DNA of 64,000 nt from Mucilaginibacter jinjuensis. GTDB taxonomy: Bacteria > Bacteroidota > Bacteroidia > Sphingobacteriales > Sphingobacteriaceae. Positions 59,917-64,000 of the stretch are shown piece by piece (within the stretch, counting starts at the first letter, position 1; each line of letters opens with the position of its first letter). The stretch covers positions 5,890,001-5,954,000 of the forward strand of contig NZ_CP117167.1 in assembly GCF_028596025.1 (NCBI RefSeq), written 5' to 3'. The position numbers were made by a program, and so were the translations under genes. The notes under the pieces are model-generated. The model worked only from the letters and a program-made list of their open reading frames with translations. It made no database searches and was not told where the DNA came from.

Positions 59917-61257
59917 TTACTCAGCGTACTCAAATGTTTCCATAAATTTTGTGGTGAAATTACCTGCCCTGAAATTAGGGTCTTGCAGTAATTGCAGGTG
60001 AAAAGGTATAGTTGTTTTTACCCCTTCAATCACAAATTCAGAAAGCGCGCGTTCCATTGTGTTTAATGCTTCTTCGCGTGTTTGTGCAACACAGATCAGC
60101 TTGGCAATCATCGAATCATAGTTCGGCGGGATTACGTAGCCTGTGTAAACATGCGTATCAACCCTTACACCATGGCCACCCGGTGAGTGGAAGTTGGTAA
60201 TTTTACCCGGTGAAGGGCGGAAATTATTAGCAGGGTCTTCGGCATTTATACGGCACTCGATAGCGTGCATGGTTGGCTCGTAGTTTTTACCTGAGATAGG
60301 GATACCTGCGGCAACCTTAATTTGTTCTTTAATTAAGTCGAAGTTGATCACCTCTTCGGTAACCGGGTGCTCTACCTGGATACGGGTGTTCATCTCCATA
60401 AAGTAGAAGTTACGGTGTTTATCAACCAAAAATTCAATAGTACCGGCTCCTTCGTATTTAACAGCTTTAGCGCCTTTAACAGCAGCTTCACCCATTTTTT
60501 TACGCAGTTTTTCGGTCATGAATGGTGAAGGTGCTTCCTCAACCAGTTTCTGGTGACGGCGTTGGATTGAGCAATCGCGCTCAGACAGGTGGCAAACTTT
60601 GCCAAACTGATCGCCTACTACCTGTATTTCGATGTGGCGCGGATCTTCTACAAATTTCTCCAGGTATAAACCATCGTTACCGAAAGCTGCGCCAGACTCA
60701 GCACGGGCAGAATCCCATGCGTTTTCAAACTCTTCGTCTTTCCAAACAATGCGCATACCACGGCCACCACCACCGGCAGTAGCTTTCAATATAATAGGAT
60801 AACCTATTTTATTGGCAATGGTAATACCTTCTTTAACGCTGGTTAATAAACCTTCTGAACCTGGTATGGTTGGTACACCAGCCTTTTTCATGGTTGCTTT
60901 GGCAGAAGCCTTATCGCCCATGGCATTAATCTGATCGGCAGTTGCACCGATAAATTTGATACCGTACTCGGCGCAGATAGCTGAGAATTTAGCATTCTCT
61001 GACAAGAAACCATAACCTGGATGGATAGCATCGGCATTGGTTAACTCTGCAGCAGAAATAATATTGGGGATATTTAAGTAAGAATCGCGGCTGGCCGGCG
61101 GGCCGATACATACGGCTTCATCTGCAAAACGCACATGAAGGCTGTCACGGTCGGCGGTTGAATATACAGCTACGGTTTTGATGCCCATTTCCTTGCAGGT
61201 GCGTATAACGCGCAGGGCAATTTCACCTCGGTTAGCTATTAATATTTTTTTAAACAT
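59917..61257 (-). CDS. accC: Acetyl-CoA carboxylase biotin carboxylase subunit
   Basis: A 446-residue ATP-grasp enzyme that carboxylates biotin on AccB, the first step of malonyl-CoA synthesis. FKKILIANRGEIALRVIRTCKE, GGGGRGMRIVW (ATP-grasp glycine loop), EKFVEDPRHIEIQV and MEMNTRIQVEHPVTE are all present. The ATG at 61257 (MFKKILIAN) is preferred to an ATG at 61281 that reaches into the spacer repeat. It follows accB by 191 bp. Confidence 0.97.
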   Translation of the reverse strand: MFKKILIANRGEIALRVIRTCKEMGIKTVAVYSTADRDSLHVRFADEAVCIGPPASRDSYLNIPNIISAAELTNADAIHPGYGFLSENAKFSAICAEYGIKFIGATADQINAMGDKASAKATMKKAGVPTIPGSEGLLTSVKEGITIANKIGYPIILKATAGGGGRGMRIVWKDEEFENAWDSARAESGAAFGNDGLYLEKFVEDPRHIEIQVVGDQFGKVCHLSERDCSIQRRHQKLVEEAPSPFMTEKLRKKMGEAAVKGAKAVKYEGAGTIEFLVDKHRNFYFMEMNTRIQVEHPVTEEVINFDLIKEQIKVAAGIPISGKNYEPTMHAIECRINAEDPANNFRPSPGKITNFHSPGGHGVRVDTHVYTGYVIPPNYDSMIAKLICVAQTREEALNTMERALSEFVIEGVKTTIPFHLQLLQDPNFRAGNFTTKFMETFEYAE

Positions 61258-61448
61258 GCTTTTAATTTGTTGATTTGTCAATTAGCTAATTTGTTAATTG
61301 TAATCATCGCTCAATAGTGATCATCAACAAGAGGGGCAAATTAACTAATTGCTTGACAAATAATCATTTTTATTAATCTGTCAATTATTAGGTATCTGTT
61401 TAACAAGGCTCATTGACAAATTCCCAAATTACCTCATTAACAAATTAA
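61258..61448. repeat. Word-type inverted repeat between accB and accC
   Basis: The left part has AATTTGTTGATTTGTCAATTAGC words and the right part TTGACAAATTCCCAAATTACC and AATTAACTAATTGCTTGAC words. Same words as at 43050-43240. No T-run suggests it lies within an operon and is not a full stop to transcription. Confidence 0.6.
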
Positions 61449-61925
61449 TTACATTGGTTCTACTAAATACAAAGGCTGGTCGTACTCAACTGGTGATGCA
61501 TTATCAACCAATACTTTTACGATACGGCCCGAAACTTCTGATTCTATTTCATTAAATAGTTTCATGGCTTCGATGATACACAATACAGTACCGGTTTTAA
61601 TTTCATCGCCCACGTTTACAAACGATGGTTTTTCTGGCGTTGATGAGCGGTAGAAAGTACCGATCATTGGCGATTTAATGGTGATGTATTTTGAAGTATC
61701 AGCTGCAGCAGGCGCTTCGGCCGGGGCAGCAGTATGCTCAACAACAGTTGCTACCGGTGCGGCAGCAGGTGCAGCCGTAGGTAATGCCGGGATAGTGGCA
61801 TTAACATAGGTTGGGGCCTGTTGTGTTTTTATCGTGATCTTAAATTCTTCTTGCTCAATCGAGACTTCGCTTACACCTGCTTTGGCAACAAAGCGAATCA
61901 AATCCTGAATTTGTTTAATATCCAT
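61449..61925 (-). CDS. accB: Acetyl-CoA carboxylase biotin carboxyl carrier protein
   Basis: A 158-residue carrier. An N-terminal helix (IQDLIRFVAKAGVSEVSIEQEE) is followed by an Ala/Pro-rich linker at ~45-80 and the C-terminal biotinyl domain with the biotinylated Lys in CIIEAMKLFNEIE. It carries the carboxyl group between AccC and the carboxyltransferase. It lies between fabH and accC in the expected order. Confidence 0.97.
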   Translation of the reverse strand: MDIKQIQDLIRFVAKAGVSEVSIEQEEFKITIKTQQAPTYVNATIPALPTAAPAAAPVATVVEHTAAPAEAPAAADTSKYITIKSPMIGTFYRSSTPEKPSFVNVGDEIKTGTVLCIIEAMKLFNEIESEVSGRIVKVLVDNASPVEYDQPLYLVEPM

Positions 61926-62002
61926 GTTTAAGGAAAATTGGTTTTGGATAAAGATTAAATATCTAAGTTATAACAATTTAAACGAAAAAAGTTGGCCGAA
62001 GG

Positions 62003-62992
62003 TTAATAAGCCCATTTGATATACATAGAACCCCATGTAAACCCGCCGCCAAAAGCAGCTAAAACCAGGTTATCGCCTTTTTTAAACTTGTTTTCCCATT
62101 CCCACAAACAAAGCGGTATAGTACCGTTGGTGGTATTGCCATAACGCTCTATGTTAATAATAACCTTGTCTGAGTTTACACCCATACGGTTAGCAGTAGC
62201 ATCTATAATACGTTTATTTGCCTGATGCGGCACTAACCAGGCTACATCGTCTGATTCAAGTTTGTTGCGTTCCATTACCTCGGCAGCAACATCGGCCATG
62301 TTGGTAACGGCAAACTTAAATACGGTTTTACCTTCCTGGTAGGCATAATGTTCATGCGCATCAACAGTGGCATGTGTAGCCGGTTTTAATGAACCACCTG
62401 CTTTCATGTTCAGGAATTCGCGGCCCGAGCCATCGCTTTTCAGAACCGAATCTATAATACCATAACCTTCTGTATTAGGCTCAAGCAGGGCACAGCCGCA
62501 ACCATCGCCAAAAATAATACAGGTAGCACGGTCCTGGTAGTTTACGATCGACGACATTTTATCGCCACCTACTACCAACACCTTAGTATAACGACCGCTT
62601 TCTATAAATGCCGCGCCGGTAGCCAAACCAAACACAAAGCCCGAACAAGCTGCCTGTAAATCATATCCCCATGCATTTTTGGCGCCTACTTTATCTGCTA
62701 AAATATTTGCCGTAGCCGGGAAAGGCATATCGGGTGTGGTGGTACAAAAAATAATGAGTTCAATTTCTTCGGCGCCGATGCCCCGTTTTTCGAGCAGGCC
62801 CTTTACGGCCGGTACGGCCAAATCAGAAGTGGCAAGGCCTTCGCCTTTTAAAATACGGCGTTCTTTGATACCTGTACGGCTGGTAATCCACTCGTCGTTA
62901 GTATCAACCATTGCTTCCAGCTCTTGGTTAGTAAGTACGTATTCGGGCACGTAACCATTCACAGCTGTAATAGCAGCGTATATTTTTTGCAT
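62003..62992 (-). CDS. fabH: 3-oxoacyl-ACP synthase III
   Basis: A 329-residue enzyme that joins acetyl-CoA (or a branched acyl-CoA) with malonyl-ACP to start fatty-acid synthesis. The active-site Cys is in DLQAACSGFVFGLA (~residue 114), His in WLVPHQANKRIIDA and Asn in ERYGNTTNGTIPL. GYVPEYVLTNQELE and SRTGIKERRIL are typical at the N-terminus. Bacteroidota use branched starter units, so the fused E1 in this window may supply it (inference). Confidence 0.97.
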   Translation of the reverse strand: MQKIYAAITAVNGYVPEYVLTNQELEAMVDTNDEWITSRTGIKERRILKGEGLATSDLAVPAVKGLLEKRGIGAEEIELIIFCTTTPDMPFPATANILADKVGAKNAWGYDLQAACSGFVFGLATGAAFIESGRYTKVLVVGGDKMSSIVNYQDRATCIIFGDGCGCALLEPNTEGYGIIDSVLKSDGSGREFLNMKAGGSLKPATHATVDAHEHYAYQEGKTVFKFAVTNMADVAAEVMERNKLESDDVAWLVPHQANKRIIDATANRMGVNSDKVIINIERYGNTTNGTIPLCLWEWENKFKKGDNLVLAAFGGGFTWGSMYIKWAY

Positions 62993-63011
62993 TTTATATT
63001 AAAATATCTTG

Positions 63012-63950
63012 TTACTGAAAAGCCTGTTTTATTTTTTCAATCAAACCGCTCTCCACCATATCTCTTGATAAAAGTACCATGTTTTTAATAGCCTTAGGGT
63101 TTGAGATACCGTGCCCAACTACAACCGGCGCATTAACACCCAAAATTGGGCTACCACCATATTGCTCATAGTTAAAGCGATCGAAAAACTCATCCCTCAG
63201 CCCTTTTTTCATGGTAATCACGTAAAAGGACTCAGCCATTTTCAATATCACATTGCCCGTAAAGCCATCAGTAACGATTACATCTGCCTGATCGCCAAAA
63301 ATATCACGGCCTTCCACATTACCCACAAAATTAAACAGCTTGGTTTCCTTCATTAAAGGATAAGTGGCCAGGGCAAGCATGTTGCCCTTCTCTTCCTCTT
63401 CGCCAATATTTACAAGGGCAACGCGGGGAGACTCAACGTTATAAATAAGTTCTGCATAAATGCTGCCCAATACACCAAACTGCACCAGAGTTTCTGGCTT
63501 ACAATCGGCATTGGCACCTACATCCAACAAAATACCCAAACCGCCTTTCAGTTTGGGTACAATGGATGCCATGGCAGGGCGAATAACGCCCGGAATACTT
63601 TTTACGCTAAATACAGAACCCACAAGCATGGCGCCTGTGTTTCCAGCGGATGAAAACGTGTCGATCAAACCTTCTTTAAGCATCTTAAAGCCTACGCTAA
63701 TGCTCGAATCTGGTTTTTGTACAATGGCTTTTGTTGGGTGTTCGCCCATACCAATCACTTCTGTGGTATGCACAAACTCAAAATTATCAGCGCTAAAACC
63801 CTGCTCTTCGAGCAGTGCTAAAGCGGTAGGCTTGTCCCCAATGAGCACAAGCTGATGATCTGCTGATAATACTTTACAAGCTTCAATTGCCCCTAAAACA
63901 GTTGCTTTGGGAGCGTAATCACCGCCCATAATATCCAAGCCAATCTTCAT
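63012..63950 (-). CDS. plsX: Phosphate acyltransferase PlsX
   Basis: A 312-residue enzyme that makes acyl-phosphate from acyl-ACP for phospholipid synthesis. KIGLDIMGGDYAPKATVLGAIEA at the start, SAGNTGAMLVGS and LLDVGANADCKPETLVQF are signatures. It lies between rpmF and fabH with 19 bp to fabH, the standard cluster. Confidence 0.97.
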   Translation of the reverse strand: MKIGLDIMGGDYAPKATVLGAIEACKVLSADHQLVLIGDKPTALALLEEQGFSADNFEFVHTTEVIGMGEHPTKAIVQKPDSSISVGFKMLKEGLIDTFSSAGNTGAMLVGSVFSVKSIPGVIRPAMASIVPKLKGGLGILLDVGANADCKPETLVQFGVLGSIYAELIYNVESPRVALVNIGEEEEKGNMLALATYPLMKETKLFNFVGNVEGRDIFGDQADVIVTDGFTGNVILKMAESFYVITMKKGLRDEFFDRFNYEQYGGSPILGVNAPVVVGHGISNPKAIKNMVLLSRDMVESGLIEKIKQAFQ

Positions 63951-63964
63951 TCCGGAAAATTAAC

Positions 63965-64000
63965 TTAAGCTACAGCAGTTTTTTCAACAAGGATTTTACC
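63965..64000 (-). CDS. rpmF: C-terminal end of ribosomal protein L32, partial
   Basis: The last 11 codons and stop of a minus-strand frame running off the right edge: GKILVEKTAVA then TAA at 63965-63967. The sequence fits the C-terminus of L32 in Sphingobacteriaceae, and the position directly before plsX is the normal place of rpmF. The stop is 15 bp before the plsX start. Confidence 0.65.
   Translation of the reverse strand, partial: GKILVEKTAVA

Noticed and set aside
63460..63855. 131-codon frame antisense to plsX
   Set aside because: Shadow of a strongly conserved gene.

Overview
The window is chromosomal DNA from a member of the Bacteroidota, most likely Sphingobacteriaceae (Mucilaginibacter- or Pedobacter-like). 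Evidence: an STN-domain TonB receptor with a DUF4249 lipoprotein partner, outer-membrane beta-barrel proteins with a carboxypeptidase-like N-terminal domain, a fused E1 alpha/beta oxoacid dehydrogenase, a three-subunit succinate dehydrogenase with one long cytochrome b, the rpmF-plsX-fabH-accB-accC gene order, and many promoters fitting the Bacteroidota -7 element TAnnTTTG. No rRNA, tRNA, CRISPR array or transposase was seen. The assignment is by recognition of protein motifs, not by a database search.

Layout. 1-5.5 kb: a degenerate DEAD-box helicase (partial), an SDR/AraC/methyltransferase cluster, a DUF92 membrane protein, DNA polymerase IV and a uracil-DNA-glycosylase-like protein. 5.6-12.7 kb: a tight four-gene envelope operon (unknown secreted protein, STN-TonB receptor, DUF4249 lipoprotein, MG2/plug-like protein) with a divergent ATP-grasp gene. 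13.9-20.2 kb: housekeeping genes (ruvC, HIT, greA, a 2-hydroxyacid dehydrogenase, rsmA, pdxA) with two small unknowns. 20.3-32.5 kb: a DUF5009 membrane protein, two DinB-like paralogues, an M3 peptidase, a histidine kinase, gltX, a MORN-hydrolase fusion, a ComM/YifB ATPase and a membrane protein. 32.9-36.6 kb: sdhCAB. 36.9-47.1 kb: two beta-barrel receptors around an SDR/AraC pair, a thioredoxin-like protein, a Gfo/Idh/MocA oxidoreductase, gcvH, VanZ and a small lipoprotein-like ORF. 47.2-49.5 kb: feoAB with a well-placed promoter and inverted repeat. 49.5-51.9 kb: the most accessory-looking stretch, with an A/T-rich DUF3800 gene, a SprT-like protease and a broken GIY-YIG nuclease gene inside a 425-bp element. 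51.9-64 kb: branched-chain/2-oxoacid dehydrogenase E1, a DUF4198 protein, a RibD-like reductase, a LutB-like protein, an M28 peptidase, rpiB, tatC and the fatty-acid-initiation cluster accC-accB-fabH-plsX-rpmF (partial).

The intergenic DNA is unusually structured. Three classes of repeat recur: (1) palindromes beginning GTCAT and ending ATGAC, in several subfamilies built from exchangeable modules; (2) a ~100-bp palindromic element with ACCCCTT/AAGGGGT ends, in two copies; (3) inverted repeats whose arms are degenerate runs of ~7-8-bp words, with different words in each spacer. The best candidate for an undescribed system is at 51492-51916: the class-1 palindrome arms here form perfect 28-bp terminal inverted repeats around a small GIY-YIG nuclease gene with one nonsense codon. 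This suggests that GIY-YIG nucleases mobilise these palindromes, much as RAYT transposases are linked to REP elements; that is an inference, not shown here.
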